Shown here: positions 13,901-28,900 of the stretch, piece by piece
Position numbering within the stretch: the stretch's first letter is position 1
Layout of the letters: every line of letters starts with the position of its first letter
Program-made: the position numbers and the translations under genes
From: Lycocorax pyrrhopterus obiensis
Lineage: Eukaryota > Chordata > Aves > Passeriformes > Paradisaeidae
Length of the DNA stretch: 64,000 nt
Assembly (NCBI GenBank): GCA_014706295.1
Contig: JACSVZ010000038.1
Coordinates: 2,170,001-2,234,000, forward strand
Direction: 5' to 3'
Notes under the pieces: model-generated
What the model was told of the DNA's origin: nothing
Databases searched by the model: none
The model's input: the letters and a program-made list of their open reading frames with translations, nothing else

Positions 13901-16900
13901 TGATGGCACTTGGAATTGGACTTAGCAGGGCTAGTGTTTAATACCAGTTTTTTAGGACTTTAAATATGTTTGTGATCCTGTAATGAGTGTTTAGAAACTG
14001 TTTCCATTCCCAAAACACCACCAAGGTGCGATCTCTCTGATTGCTTTTGTGTTGCAGTCATCCATCTCTTGTTTAATTATGGTTCCTCGTGGCCATTATT
14101 AAACCCCAGGCTGGCTGTATTTTAGCAGGTGTTAGTAGTTGATAAATAAATATTCCCATGAAGCAGAAGCTCTGCTTCATTTATGTCAAATGAATAAAAT
14201 TAGTCTGAGGAAGTTGTTTCTTGACATCCTGTGTGATCTTAAATTTTTGAGCCTGTTTCTCTTTTTTTAGGATCTGAGTAGCCCTAACCAGTATGATACT
14301 GGAGTTGCACTGACTGGCTTGTCCTGTTTTGTTACTCCAGATCTTGCCAGGGACTTGGCAAATGACATCATGACATTGGTGAGTTGATAAGGTGGAAATA
14401 ACTTTACCCTGTAATTATAGAATGTTAAGTTATTCAAATCTGGTAAATATATTAAATTTAGAGCTGATACATGTGAAAACTGCTGCTTCATTCTTGTGGG
14501 GGTTCTGGGGAGCTTTTACAGACCTTAATTAGATCAAGAGCGTCACTTTGAAATGCATTCATTAATTTTGGTGATAAACAACAGTATTTTGCTCTTGCCT
14601 CAAAGCTGAGTTTTCAAAAAGTAGTTGAGTCTCCCAGGAAGAGCTTTGAAGACAGGAGTGTGAGCGTAGGAGCTCTGGAAACAGATCTGCTCAGAGCCTG
14701 ACTGCAGTTGTTTCATTAACAGATGTCTCACACAAAGCCTTACATCAGGAAGAAGGCAGTGTTAATCATGTACAAAGTTTTTTTGAAGTACCCAGAGTCC
14801 CTCCGTCCTGCATTTCCTCGCCTTAAAGAGAAACTTGAAGATCCAGATCCCGGTGAGTGGATTTTAGTGAATTCCTTCTGCTCCCACATGTGGAGGTCCA
14901 TGTGCTTGTAGAGCTTGTAGAGAAAATAATCCATGAAAAATGCTGTAATCATCTTTTGGGCACTGACTCACCTGTTTCAGGGTAGGTGAGCATAGGAGAG
15001 TTTTGACAGGTGTTGCCATACTAAAAGTATATTCTTTAAAATGTCCATTTCTTCAAACCCAAAGCTACTGAAAATGTATCAGTGGTTAAAACTTAATGGA
15101 CAAAGCAGCTTAAAGTTTCCTGACTTGTTGCTTACTAAACTTGCCTATTGAAAATATTTCAGTTGATTCAGGGTTTGGAGTTCTGTTTTTGTTATTTCCT
15201 GTGCTTTTTTAGCAAGCTGCAGCTATTGACTTGCAGTGGACACACTTAAAATGATTTAACATCACCTAGTGTATTTTTTATTTATTTGAGTCCAGACTGC
15301 TCTTTGGGCCCCTCAGTACTGTGTCAGTGCAGGTCAGCAGCAGCACAGGAAATTAGCAATTGCTCTGTATCACATTCACATTTTTACTCAGTCTTCAGGA
15401 GGTGCTGGTGTTCTCTCACTGCACAAACACTTGGTTTAGGAGTTCTGTGTGTGATGTGTATCTGTGATCTCCACTTGATTTGTATCTGCATTTACAGGGG
15501 GAAATTTAATTGCATTTCCTGGACTATTTTATTGTGAGCATGGAATATTCATCTTCCAGGGACAGTGTTATTAAAGAAAGCAGAACACACACATCCCTCA
15601 CCTGCAGAGAGAGGAAGAAAATCCTCTTTGCTTTATGGAGAGAAGGATTGCTCTCTGCCAGGACACTCAGCCTGTCTAGACTAAAACATTCCAAACTGAC
15701 AACAATCCATGTAGAGGCTGAGCAATGAGAAGGGAGTGAAGTTGTCCAGTCAGATTGTTTAAGGAATTATTTGTGTTTTGTATTTAAACATGTTTAAATA
15801 ATACATAATAGAGAAGTCAAGAGTGATTGGAAATTCTCTGGTGGGTGATTTTTGATTGTGTTGTCTGTGTCCCACAGCCAGCTCTCCACAGTCCAGGGCA
15901 GGGTTGTGGCAGTGTCCTGTTTTTTCTCATGCTGGACCCAAAGCAGATACCTGGCTTGCTGCTGCATTAGAAAATAGCCAGAATTAAATAAAACCCTTTC
16001 TTGGTTTGCTTTTGCATCCTTGTATTTACTTCACTGCCTCAGGGTTGGGAATGAGGCCAAAACCGTTGGACACACAGGTCTGAAGCTTCAGCTGCTTTTG
16101 CTATGGGGGTTCTGCACCAGAAACTTCAATTACAATGAAGGCATTGATGGGATTTGTGCTTTTCCCACTTGTTTTCCCCAGGTGTGCAGTCTGCTGCAGT
16201 AAATGTTATTTGTGAGCTGGCTCGACGCAATCCCAAAAATTACCTTTCCCTTGCTCCGCTCTTCTTCAAGTTGATGACGTCATCAACCAATAATTGGGTT
16301 CTCATTAAAATTATAAAACTGGCAAGTATTCTGCTTTTTGTTTACAGGATTAGGGTTCTCGTTAAATTACCTTGGGTATGAGAATGGATTTCTTGCTGGG
16401 AGGCATAGTTACCATTCAATCTGAATAAAAAGAAACCAGGAATATATTCTAATGTTTGTGAATGTAACCAAAGAGAAAAATATGTTAATATGGCTTGGTT
16501 TAAGTACAGTGAGCTGTAATTTACATAATGTTTTGAAGCTGTTGAAAAGCAGTTATTAACTCACTTTTCTTCTCTTTGAATAGTTTGGTGCTCTTACTCC
16601 ATTAGAACCAAGACTGGGAAAGAAACTGATTGAGCCCCTGACCAACCTCATCCACAGGTACATGTGACAGACCCTGCCTTGTTCAATCAGGACTAGGGAA
16701 GGACCTGGTGGGTGGATCAATAGCTGGGGTGGGGATGCATTTTTTTACTTGACTTTCAGTGTATTGGCTTCAAGTATCAAAAGATAATCTCACATCACGA
16801 TTGTTTCTGAAAAACCTGAGGTAAAATACCTTAAAGGAAAGTCTCTGGGTGTCTGACTGTCGGCATGAATTCCTTCAAAGGGTGCATGAAAATTGGAGCA

Positions 16901-19900
16901 ATTTGCTTTCCTTTCACTGCGTTTCAAGCCAGAGATGACTGTGGAGGATGTATAAAAACTCTGGCTTACAAAAGGCTCAGCTGTGTATTTGCCTCTCCTG
17001 TTCACCTCACACATTTGATTCCTGACTTTTGGGAGTGCCTTACCCACCAAAGCAGTGTGACAAGGAATATATTAAAGCCCTTTCTCATGCATTTGGCAGC
17101 TCAGATGTGTTTTGAAAGAGGTTCTTATAATATGTATGTTGTAAATGTAGATTAAATAAAGTAGAAGTTATTTCCTTGTCCCTTGTTAATGCTGGTTTGT
17201 GGTGGTGTAGTGGTTCTAATTCTGAACTGAAATCAGGAAATAGATGCCTTGAAGGGGATATCCAGATTCTCCCAGTTATGAAGAGGAAATGTGATCTGTT
17301 GAGTGAAAAAGTTTTTCTGTTCATGTGACAGAGCAAGGTTTTAAGCAGATTTCTCTGTAGCCTTGAGAGCAGCTCTAGCCAAGTGATTTCTGTCTGTCCT
17401 CGTATTCCTTTAAGGCACACGAGCATCCAGATACCTGCAGGGAGTTGTCAGCAGTAACAAATAGATACAACCCACCAGAAAAAGCAGGAAGATGGACAAT
17501 CCTACTTCCTGTCCCCAACTCCCACTTTGGTAATTCTTAGCTGTGAGGTCTGGATCCTCTTTGTCTTGGTCTCCATTCAGTCATTTTGGATCTCATAATG
17601 AGTCACAGCACCCTGAGCTGTCCCACCAAGTGCCCAGGGAGCAGAAGTGTTGGTCTTGGTTCTCAGCATCCCAGAGTGGCTTTCAGGGCATTGCTCTGCT
17701 GCTGCCTCTGGAGCTGTGCTCCTTCCCTGTGTACCCTGCACTTGGAGCCTGCTCCTTTGGGGCTTGGGAGGTTCCCTGTTTCCCTCTTGTGTAGATCAGG
17801 CTTTGTAAGGATCTCTGCAGTCCTCAGAACTGCACTGTCTGTGTGTTCAGCTGGCAAAAGCAGTCTTGAATTTGAGTTTTGAGGGTAGTCAGACATTGGA
17901 AATGGGTTGCTGACTTCCAGGGAAGGGAAGTGTGTTCCTGCATCCCAAGGCTCTGCTGCTGGGGCGTGACTCACTCGCTTGGAGAGAGACTCGAGTTTCT
18001 CCATCTGCCTTGTCATGAATTTTTGACCTTGGGCAGAGGATTTAATTTGATTCTTGGACAAGATTGCTTCAGTATTCTGTGACTGGTGCTGGAGTTTGAG
18101 TAACCACTTCCTTCCTCATTTCTTGTGTCACAGTGCTCTTATTTACTGCTTTTCCAGGAAGATTTTTGGGTTTTTAGACATTTGTTTAAAAATTCCTCCC
18201 CCCAACAGTTTTTAAGTGAGAATCATTTCATCTGCTTGAAGGGATATGGAGCAGAATATTGACAATGTCTTGTGAAGTTCAAGGTGCTAACTAGCTCTAA
18301 GATACTGCTGACAACTCTTCAAAATGTGCTGGTTTATTCCTTATTTAATATACTTGATTTCTGTTTCAGCACCTCAGCCATGTCTCTCTTATATGAATGT
18401 GTGAACACAGTAATAGCAGGTGAGAACTGAAACTTGGATCCTAGAAAAAAACGTGATGAACTTTGTCATCAACTAACACCATCTGTAAACCTTTTTTTCT
18501 TTAACTTAATGGATTTTATAGTAGAATAAGTCTCCTGGCAAACTTTGTGTCACTGTGGGGCTGAAATCCTTTGTCAGTGGGTGAGGCACAGTCCCTACAG
18601 CTGTGTTGTGTTTGCTGAAGGCTGAAACCAAGCATAGACAATGAGATTATTTATATGCAAGCTCCTAAATGTTGCTACAACTACAAAATTTACCAGCAGC
18701 AATAGAATTAAAGCAGGAGTGATGTCTCTTTGCCAAGTTTTCTTATGTGATGATGGATCAGACTTTTTTTTAAAATTTTGCGACTTTACAGCTTAAAAAT
18801 GGGGTGTAATTCCTTAGAGGAGGCAGTTGGAATTACTGATTGGCAGTTTCAGTTTCTGAGGAGGGGATATGAGCTCTTTAACTGGGAGGGTGAGAGAGAA
18901 CAAAGGCAAAAAGGGATAACGCAGTATTGCAGCTCAGGCTTGGCACTTTTCCTATCAGAGTGTGGAGCAGAGGGTTATTGACATTCACAGTTTGTCTGTC
19001 TGTCTCCTAGGGGTACTTTGGATAATGGTGCAGAACTTGCTGTGCTGGGTCAGTTCAGAGAGGGAGGAGAGATCTGTCACTCACTGTGTATTCCTTCATT
19101 CCTTCAGGGAAATGAGGTGTCATGATGGGAGGGAAAATAGCACGGAGCGTAATTCCATTGTGGATGAGAGAGGCCTTCACTGAGATCCAGTGGGGTTGTC
19201 CTGTGGATAGAGGGGGAATTCACCCACCCAGGACACCTCAGGGATGATGATGTCAGACTCAGAGCCAGCAAATGAGCCCTGAAGCACCAGAGGAGCACCT
19301 GGCACCTGCCAGCTCTGGAGGTGGCAGTGTCCAGCACAGCTTCCCTGCAGGGACAGAGGACAGCACATGGCTCAGGCACAGCTGGGCTTGGCTTGGCTGT
19401 GCTGTGCCAGCAGCAGTTACCAGGGTGAGCCCACCTTTTCTGCAGTGGGGCTGTGTGCTGCCAGAGCTTTCAAATGTCCCATAGAATCAACAATGGCTGG
19501 CTTGATTGAAGCTCCAGTCTAATCACATTAAACTCCAGGATCCGTTGCTGCATCCCATTGCATTAGGAAAGTGCACAATTAAAAATTCAGCTGTACAGTA
19601 GCTGCTGACATATTTTCAGCCTTGACTGCTACATGACGTCAGTGAAATAAACCTTAGTGAGAGCAAAGAAGAGCAGCTTTGACCTGGCTGTTCCAGCTGT
19701 TTCCACCTTTACACTTTTCTCCTGCCCTCTTATTATTACTGTTACGGTATGTGAAACTATAAGTACGTGTCACAACCTTCTCTCCTCCCTCCAGACCCCC
19801 AAAAGTCCAAGCAAACAGACAAACAATAATCTGGCACCTTTCCCTGAGCGGTGAGCTAGGTGTGGACTGTCAGGTGGTGTTGTTGCAGTCACTCACAGCA

Positions 19901-22900
19901 CAGAAATACTGACTGGAATTTGTGCTTCTGTGTTTCAGTTCTGATCTCTCTGTCCTCGGGGATGCCCAACCACAGCGCCAGCATCCAGGTGCGACCTTGG
20001 GTTTGGGAGTTGCTTGTTCTGCTCTGCTGCGGGATCCCAAGGGCCGGGGAGAATGGGATTGTGTTCCTCTGCCAGAAGTTACAGCTGCTGAAGTGCTCTC
20101 ACTGCAATCCTGCAGACTGAAGCATTTCCTATAGAAATTCTCCTACTTATTTCACTCTAAAATGTAGAGTTTGAGAGTTTTCCCAACTCTTCATTCATCT
20201 CCTGCTATCAATAGAGTCACACAGAGGTTCCTTTTGTTTGGAAATCTGTTAATGCAACAAAACCCTCTCAGCTGGAGACCTCAGGTCTTGGTCAGATACT
20301 TCCTAGTGTATTGAGTAAACATCATGAAGACTTATTTTAATTAAGACCTGTAATAAACAGTGGTGTGGTCTTTTTTTCCAGCTTTGTGTTCAGAAGTTGA
20401 GGATATTGATAGAAGATTCTGACCAGAACTGTAAGTATGGTACTTGTCTTCATGGAGCTGTTGGCCCCCACGCACTGGGGAGGTGCTGCAGCAGCCTCAG
20501 AGGGATTGTAGTGCCTGGTGTGCTGTAAACAATTGCTGGGGGGTTAATATGGAAATCATTTTTGATGGTGAGCACTTCTTTATAATAATATTTTTGAAAA
20601 CAAATGACAGCAATTATTATTGCTGTTTGTGGTCTTGTAAATCTAAAACAGTTCTTTCCATGCTCTGAGATTTCCCTTTTTATAGACTGGTTGCTTGGAA
20701 AGCAGTGATGGCTGTTTTCAGCAGAGTGAGCATAATAGTAAAATGCAAGAGTGTTGACTTAGTCACTACAAAGAATACTGGGAATTTTTTCTTTTGTGCA
20801 GCTCTTTTTCCTGCCTTCTCAATTTTTCCCCTTGAGAACAGGACTGTTGGACACCAGTCTTCAGTGCTTTTAGAGCTGTGTTCACCTCAGGATGCCTGTT
20901 CTCAAATCCCAGCATTTCTATTTATCAAATACATATTTTTGAATCAATGATAAAACTTGAGGTGCAGGAAGACCCTGGTGAGGGTTATATATGTAATTAC
21001 TTGTCTTTCTATGGGATTATGAAATTAAAGACCGTAGTCTGTGATGCATCATTCTCAAAAATGCTTTTCTTCATCACAGATTTTTATTCAAGTGTTTCAA
21101 TACCAAGCGCTTCTACTGAAACCAGCTTTAAGATTTCATGCTCAGCACAAAGCAGTGTTTCTATATTTGGAAAGAAGTTTTATTTTGTCTTTCACAGTGA
21201 AGTACCTGGGACTGTTGGCTATGTCCAAAATCCTGAAAACGCACCCTAAATCAGTTCAGTCTCACAAGGATCTCATTCTCCAATGTTTGGATGACAAAGA
21301 TGAGTCCATCCGACTCAGAGCTTTAGATCTCCTCTATGGCATGGTATGTTCCTACATTTATTTCCTCTCCAGCTCCCCTGACCCATTAGGAAGATGATGT
21401 TTAAGGAAGACATGCGACTTTCTCTGCCAGAAAGCAGAGCAGAGACTTTTGATAATAACTCCCATATCTTTTCTGGCATTTAGGACAAGTAAAACATGTG
21501 GCTCAGCATGAAGGCTTTAAAAAATCTGATTCAGGCTGGAAGGAGTTTTCTCAGTTCCGGCTCTGTTGGAAATCACCCATTTTGAAATCCATTCCACTGG
21601 ATGTTAATGACTCCTAAATTGTTTCCTTTATAAGCAAAAATGTTTTGAACTCTAATCTGGCAGTAGAAGATTCACTTTCTCTTGGATTTCTGTATTGCTG
21701 ATAGTAACTCTGATCCTCAGCTCTCCCACAGCCGAGGTCTTCACAGAATCAACTGGGTTGGAAAAAACCTTGGAGATGATCAAATCCAACCTGTGACCTA
21801 ACACCAGTTGTCAACCAGGCCATGGCCACATCCAGTCTTTTCTTAAACACCTTGTATACTTGTGCTGGCTCTTTAACAAAAACACTGAGTAGTAATAAAC
21901 AGGTTCATTTTTGGATTGGGGCCTACAGAGGTGATTCTGGTTTCTTGTTAACATGATGCGGGTCCAGCAAAGAGCCAGCAGCTGCTTGACTGAAAATGGG
22001 AGGACTCGGCTGTATAGGAAAGTGGTTGGACCCTTCACCACTTCTTTAACAGGTCTCCAAGAAGAACTTGATGGAGATTGTGAAGAAACTGATGATTCAC
22101 GTGGATAAAGCCGAAGGAACGACGTACCGAGATGAGCTGCTGACCAAAATCATAGACATCTGCAGCCAGTCCAATTATCAGTACATCACAAACTTTGAAT
22201 GGTCAGTGCTTTCAGCTGCCAGCTTGGAGCTCATCACAGAGGTAATGCAGGATTGTCCTCTGATACCCATCCATCCCTTTCTGTAGGTACATAAGCATCC
22301 TGGTGGAGCTGACCCGGCTGGAGGGCACGAGGCACGGGCACCTGATCGCAGCCCAGATGTTGGATGTGGCCATCCGAGTGAAAGCCATCCGGAAGTTCGC
22401 GGTGTCCCAGATGGCCATGCTGCTGGACAACGCCCACCTCATCGCCAGCAACACCCAGAGGAACGGCATCTGTGAGGTGCTCTATGCTGCTGCCTGGATC
22501 TGCGGGGAGTTCTCTGAGTAAGTGCAGGCAGAGCCTGGTGTGCTGTGAGTGGCAGCTTTTGGGCAAAGACTTTGGTCACTGAAATGTGTTTTTGAGAGAA
22601 GGGTGGTTCAGAGTATGTACCTTAATGCCACCAAAGTGATTGTTTTTCTCTTGCTCGCTCACACCATCAACTCATCAGCTCTTTCAAGCCAAGACATTTT
22701 TAACTGTCTGGTCATTTTTCCTGTCTCTCCAGCCTTACCCACTCATGCAGGAAGCCATAGTAGTGAATCATAGAATCCCGGAATATTCTGAGTCAGAAGG
22801 GACCCTCAGGGATCATCAGCCCAGCCCCTGGCCCTGCACAGACACCCCAACAATCCCACCCTGGGCATCCCTGAGAGCGCTGTCCAAACGCTCCTGGAGC

Positions 22901-25900
22901 TCTGGCAGCCTTGGGGCCGGGACCATTCCCTGGGGAGCCTGGGCAGTGCCCCAGCACCCTCGGGGGGAAGAACCTTTCCCTGAGATCCATCCCAAGGCCT
23001 GACACAGCTCCAGCCGTTCCCTGGGCTCCTGTCTCTGTCCCAGAGCAGAGCTCAGCCCCTGCCCCTCCGCCTCCCCTCGGAAGGAGCTGCAGCCCCGAGG
23101 AGCCTCCCCTCAGTCTCCTCTGCTCCAGCTGAACGAGCCAAGTGCCCTCAGCCGCTCCTCAGACCCTTCCCCAGCTCCGTGTCCCTCCTTTGGACACTCT
23201 CCAACAGCTTTGGATCCTTCTGATCTTGTAGGTATCTGTTAGATCTTAAGACATTCAAGGAACTCCCTAATCATTAAGGTCCATCCCCATTTATATTATA
23301 GGGAGCATGTCAAATCACCATGTTTGAATTAGTTCTTTCTCTCCTCCCTGTTTTGCCCTTGTTAAAAGGTTTTTGCAGAGCCCCATCTTCCTGGGAATTA
23401 AAAGTAATCTTTTTGCTCAAAATTTTTCGGTACCCACAGTAGCACAATTTTTAATGTTCTTGTATTAACACAGTTTTTTAGCTTCAACAGATGTTTTTGT
23501 GTCTTGGTTGTGCAGATACAGCTGTTCCCCAGCTTTTATTCTGGCGGATTGGGCAGGTGTGGTGCTGTAGTCTCTTCTTACCCCAGCTGGTTTGGTGTCT
23601 CCTTATAACTGCCACTCTGAACACTGGCTCCAGTTTAAATTCACACTGTAGGTGTGATATTGAGGGAATGCTGGTACAGCTCAGATCTTCATTTTCTTAA
23701 AAAAGTTGTACAAAGAAAACTGCAGATGAAGAAGTAAGAGAATGTACTCCTCTTTTCCAGCATGATCACATTTTTACTAAGAAACAACTTTAGCTTTTGG
23801 TTTATAATAGTTCAGTAACTTTTTTGTGCCTCTTCCATTTAGTTGTGAGCAGACAATTTTGAGTAAGAGCATGAGATTTCTTAAAACAAAGTGCTGTGAT
23901 CTGTATTCCTTTGTGTATTAAGCATTGCCTGCTGGATTTTATTTTTGCTGCCTTTCATCTGTGCACTCTGTCCTTACAGACACCTCGAGGAAGCAAACCA
24001 AACCCTAGAAGCAATGTTGAGGCCTAAAGTGACAACCCTGCCAGGCCACATCCAGGCTGTTTACGTGCAGAACATGGTGAAGCTCTACGCATCCATCCTG
24101 CAGCAGAAGGAGCAGGCTGGGGAAAAGGAAGCAGCTCAGGAAATTACACAGCTGATGATCGAGCGCCTGCCTCAGTTTGTGCAGAGCGCAGATCTGGAGG
24201 TTCAGGAGAGGGTAAGAGAACAAAATGACTTTGGGATTTATCATGGGAAGTCTTGGAGCAGGTCTGTGGTTCTCTGTGGTCATGCACAAGTTTTTTATAA
24301 GCTGTTATCAGGGACAAGGCCCAGATCTTACTGCAGTTTGATGCCATCTCTGAAGGCTGCCAGCAAGATCTTCACTCAAAACAATTTAATTTTAAAATCA
24401 TTCAGGCACATAAGGGCACAAAAAGGACCCAGCTAAAAGAGAGGCTTAATACGGACTTTTTGCATTTGCTCCAAACCTGCAGTTTATGCTGCTTCTCTTA
24501 ATTCCCTTAATGGAGTAAAACACTTACCTTCTGCTGACTTGAGTTGATTTGTTTGGTTCAGCTTGTTAAATATTACTCTGAAACTACTTCTGCATTTGTT
24601 TTTAGGCTTCTTGCATCTTGCAGCTAATAAAATACATTCAGAAGCTACAAGTAAAAGAAGTTCCTGTAGCTGAGGAAGTGATAGCCCTGTTTGCTGGTGA
24701 GCTGAACCCTGTGGCTCCTAAAGCACAGAAGAAAGTCCCTGTTCCTGAGGGGTAAAGTTCCTTCTCTCTCCCAAACCTTTATTTAAACTTTAAATAATAA
24801 AGCAAAGTATATGATGAGACACTGAAATACTCAGGGGTACTGAGTCAAGCTGTTTGTTTGCTGCAATTCTTCCCAGCCTGGACCTCGATGCCTGGATCAA
24901 TGAACCTCCATCAGACAGTGAGTCTGAAGATGAAAAGCCCAAAACAATATTTCATGAGGAGGAGCAAAGGCATTCCAGACACAGACAGCCAGAAATAGAT
25001 GAAGAGGAACTGGCCAGAGTGAGTGAATGTTAAAATGCTTTTCCCTACATAATTCAGTAGTAATCTAAGTGGTGCTGAAGCAGTGGGGCCTGTTGTGGAT
25101 TCTTCACGTAGCCGGGGAGCCGTTCTGCTCTCCATAGCTCAGGGAAGCTGATCATTGATGTGAGCTGATGCTCATGGACTTCAGCAGCTCCTGTGAATGG
25201 CTGTAACATGACTGTTCTCAGCAGTGATCCCACTTTTCCTGCCTCCGACCTCTTTGGTTTCACAGAGAGAACTTGTTATACGAATCTTCACTTCTTCCTC
25301 TCCTTGCAGAAATGAAAACAGAAGTGTTCCAATTGCCATCAAAAAGTGATCTCTGGGAAGTTATTATCTCTAGTCTGTAATTAAAAAGCAAAGAAGGTGT
25401 TGTAAGGAATATTAGTTATAGTATCATGTACAATGGCTTGGGTTGGGAGAGACCTTAAAGCTCGTCTCATTGCACCCCCTGCCGTGGGCAGGGACACCTC
25501 CCACTGTCCCAGGTTGCTCCAAGCCCTGTCCAACCTGGCCTTGGACACTTCAGGGCTGGGAATTAGTAATGGTACTTACAGTTCTCTCCTAGTATGTCTG
25601 GTAGCTCAGAACTGCTTTATCACACACAAGCTGCTCTGCTCTAGTCTTTTCACAGTAGTTATGTATTGTTCCAAAAATGCAGGGAGATTTTGTTTTGCAC
25701 TTTGGTGTCTTTTTATCTCTTTGCTTACAAACAAACATTGTAACTGCAAATCCTGTTTTGCTTTTAGCGTCGAGAAGCCCGGAAGCAAGAACAGGCAAAC
25801 AACCCATTTTATATTAAAAGCTCTCCTTCCCCTCAGAAGGTGAGTCTGAATTGCAATATCTCGCTGGCCTCTGCTGTCACTGAGTGAAAGCTCCCTGAGT

Positions 25901-28900
25901 GTCAGAGCTGCAGCCTCCTCTGGGACATTCTGATATTTCCCCTGCAGTTCTGACTACTTTATAATGTGTGGACTGGAGTGGCTGCCTACAACTGTTCTTA
26001 CAGCTCCTGTTTGTGTTGAGAATCTCCTGAGTGACCTGATGCCCCCAGAGCAGCCTGTGAGAGTCTCTGCAGTTTGTCCCAGCCCTGGGTGATGGCAACG
26101 TTCACATCCCCAGGCACCTCACTCAGAGCCCTGCAGAGGAGGGTGACCCTGGAACACACACTGTGTTTTGTAGATTAGAAAGTTGCTGTGGTCTCTGAAC
26201 ACCTTTTTCAGGGAAAGCACTTCCTTTATTCCCTCTATATCTGAAGGACTGCCCCATGTTCCTCAACTCCAATCTCCGAATTTATCTTCTGAAGTGGCAA
26301 GTTATTAGCAAAAAACACAAACTGAAAATTCTTCAGAGAGCTGCAGTAATTCTTCAGGGCAGTAGTGGGGTTAAAAAACTAGCTAAGAGTATGGTCCTTT
26401 ATAATAGTTATCAACTGGCTTTAAAACACACTATGCTACCACACAGGATTAGTAATAAGCTGTTCCATTCCTGTCCTTTAAAATGTTCACTTAAGGGATT
26501 GAACTGCTTGATGTTTTGTCATGTGTCTATTTACAGACATTTGTGCTGGCAGTGCTCAGAACGTAACAAACCTTTCTTTTCCCAGCGATACCAAGACACT
26601 CCAGGGGTGGAACATATTCCTGTGGTCCAGATCGACCTTTCTGTCCCGTTAAAAGTTCCAGGTAAACACAGCTAATCTTTAAAATTAATTAAAGAAATTC
26701 AGTTAAGCAAAAGCTGTAATTCCTTCTTAGGAATTCCGCCTGAGGTTTCGAAGGGCAAGGAACACACTTTCATTAGAGTCTTAAATATATCTCCTTAATT
26801 AACATTTGAAAATAGTACTTTGCAGTCTGAGTTCCTTTCAAGATAATATTAGAAATAATTCTGTGATTAGGAATATCGTGCAGCCAAGTCTGTAACGTGT
26901 AGAGTAACCACTGTTCTGTGTGGGAACAGTCACCTTCAAAATATATTAGAGGTCTGATGGAGATGATCAGTAGACATTATATAGAATCTAATGGTAGAGG
27001 TACTATTTGAATATCTTGTTTCAATTATCGAAAGGTAGTTGTGTATCTAAGGAGTGGTTAGATACAGCACTGAAAAGCTGTTGATAAAGTGCCTTACATT
27101 GCAAGGGGTGAGTTCTAAGTGCAAATATTTAAGGTTTTTTCCAAAAGTTGTCAGTACAGCAGCAATGTCACCGATTCTCCTTAAAGTCTCATTGTTTGGA
27201 TGCTCCTTGTAATGCAATTAATGCATCCAAGAATCAGGGAGCAGGATTGAGCTCTGTCCTGTTTCTGGAGAGATGGAGTGGACAGCAGAGCTGGTGCTTG
27301 GGGGGCTGTGTGTGAGGTGATGTGGAAGCACAGGGAGGTGTGGGCCCGGCTGGCTGTGGGAAGCTGGAATCAGGGCTCACTCCTGACATGGTGTTTCAGT
27401 GCTCAGTCCAAGTGCCTTGTACCTGAAAGCAGCTTGGCTTTCCCCACAGGAATGCCCATGTCAGACCAGTACGTGAAACTGGAAGAAGAGCGAAGGCATA
27501 AACAGAAACTGGAGAAAGACAAGAAAAAGAAAAAACAGAAAAAGGAGAAGAGAGGGAAACACCATCGCCACAACTCCCTGCACACAGAGAGTGAGGAGGA
27601 CATTGCTCCAGCTCACCACGTCGACATCATCACGGAGGAGATGCCAGAGGTCAGTTCCTGTGCTTGGGGTCTGGGATTTATCTGTGTGCAGCTCTTGAGA
27701 GATTTTTGCCCCTCAACTGCAGCCAGTCTGTAGTGTGGCAGTTCCAGAGCTGTGCTGTCTTGCAGAGCTGTTTCACAAGTGACTGAGATGATCCCAGGCT
27801 GTTCTTTGCAGGGGAAGAAATTACTGTCTTTTTTCCCACAAAAAGACAAAAATTGCCACTGAAGCCATTAAAAAAATCAAAACCAATGAAACAATGTTCA
27901 TCCCTGCTCTAGAAGTTAACACTGTCCAAATAGCATTTATTATGCTCTGCTGCTTCACTTTCACAGTAACTTGCTGTCTAGTCAGCAGCTTTGCAGCTGA
28001 TGATAATTAATTGCAGATGCTAATGATGTCATCTGTATTTGTTTCTAAAATTTCCTTTAATCAAAACTGAACAGCAGCAATTCAAATCCTGCAGTTTATG
28101 AAGAAGGGGTTTCTGTTCTAAATTAATCTTGTAACTGGATGCTGCATTGAAGTGCATTGTTCCTGTAACTTACTGTGCCTGACTGCAGCTGGCCTGGTCC
28201 AGGCCTCACAGGCTCAAAAAAATTTAATTTGGGTGGTGTTAAGCTTGAGTTTGAAAATTGCCAGTGGTTTGCTTCCTCAGTGGATGTCTCTGTATTTCTC
28301 CTGCAGAATGCTTTGCCCAGTGATGAAGATGATAAAGATCCCAATGATCCCTATAAGGCACTTGACATAGATCTGGATAAGTAAGTGGCAGTTTTTTGTG
28401 TGAGTTCACTGAGTTGCTAACGGGAGTGCCTGAGGGCAGGGCTGGGGTTGAGCAGGCAAAGGCACTACAGGCCATGAGGGGAAAAGGCTGAAGTCTCTCC
28501 TCGTGGCTTTGCTGAAACCTCAGGTGCTCATCCAGCTTGGGCTCCCACTGCAGCTTGGATGATAAAATCTCAACTCCTGAGTATGGGAGAGGTTTGGGAG
28601 GGGTAGGGGAGCCATTAAATGTAGTGTGACTGAAGGAGTCTGGAAGCACAGGCAGTGTCACTGGATCAGGTGTGGGTTACTCTGAGGTTTGGGTGTCCCA
28701 CTGTCTCTGCTGTGGCCTGTGTTGGCACTGAGTGTGACCTGTGTCCATCTGTCCCCCTCAGAACCTCTGCGTCCATGGCCTGTGTTGTGATCACTGACCA
28801 GTAACACCCAGGCTGTCCCACCCCATTGCCCTGTGGCCCCTCAGTGTGGTCCCACTGTTGTAAAGTGTTGTTCTGACGTGACTGAGTGAGCTGCATGTCA

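Noticed and set aside
16322..16583. Reading the exon 7 end as a retained intron or sequencing error
   Set aside because: The GC donor has a strong aagt core and the downstream exon 8 continues the conserved protein in phase, so a genuine GC-AG intron is simpler.
27995..28035. TGATGATAA with a nearby CTG, another snoRNA-like pattern
   Set aside because: No proper D box or closing stem; it fits ordinary AT-rich intron sequence.
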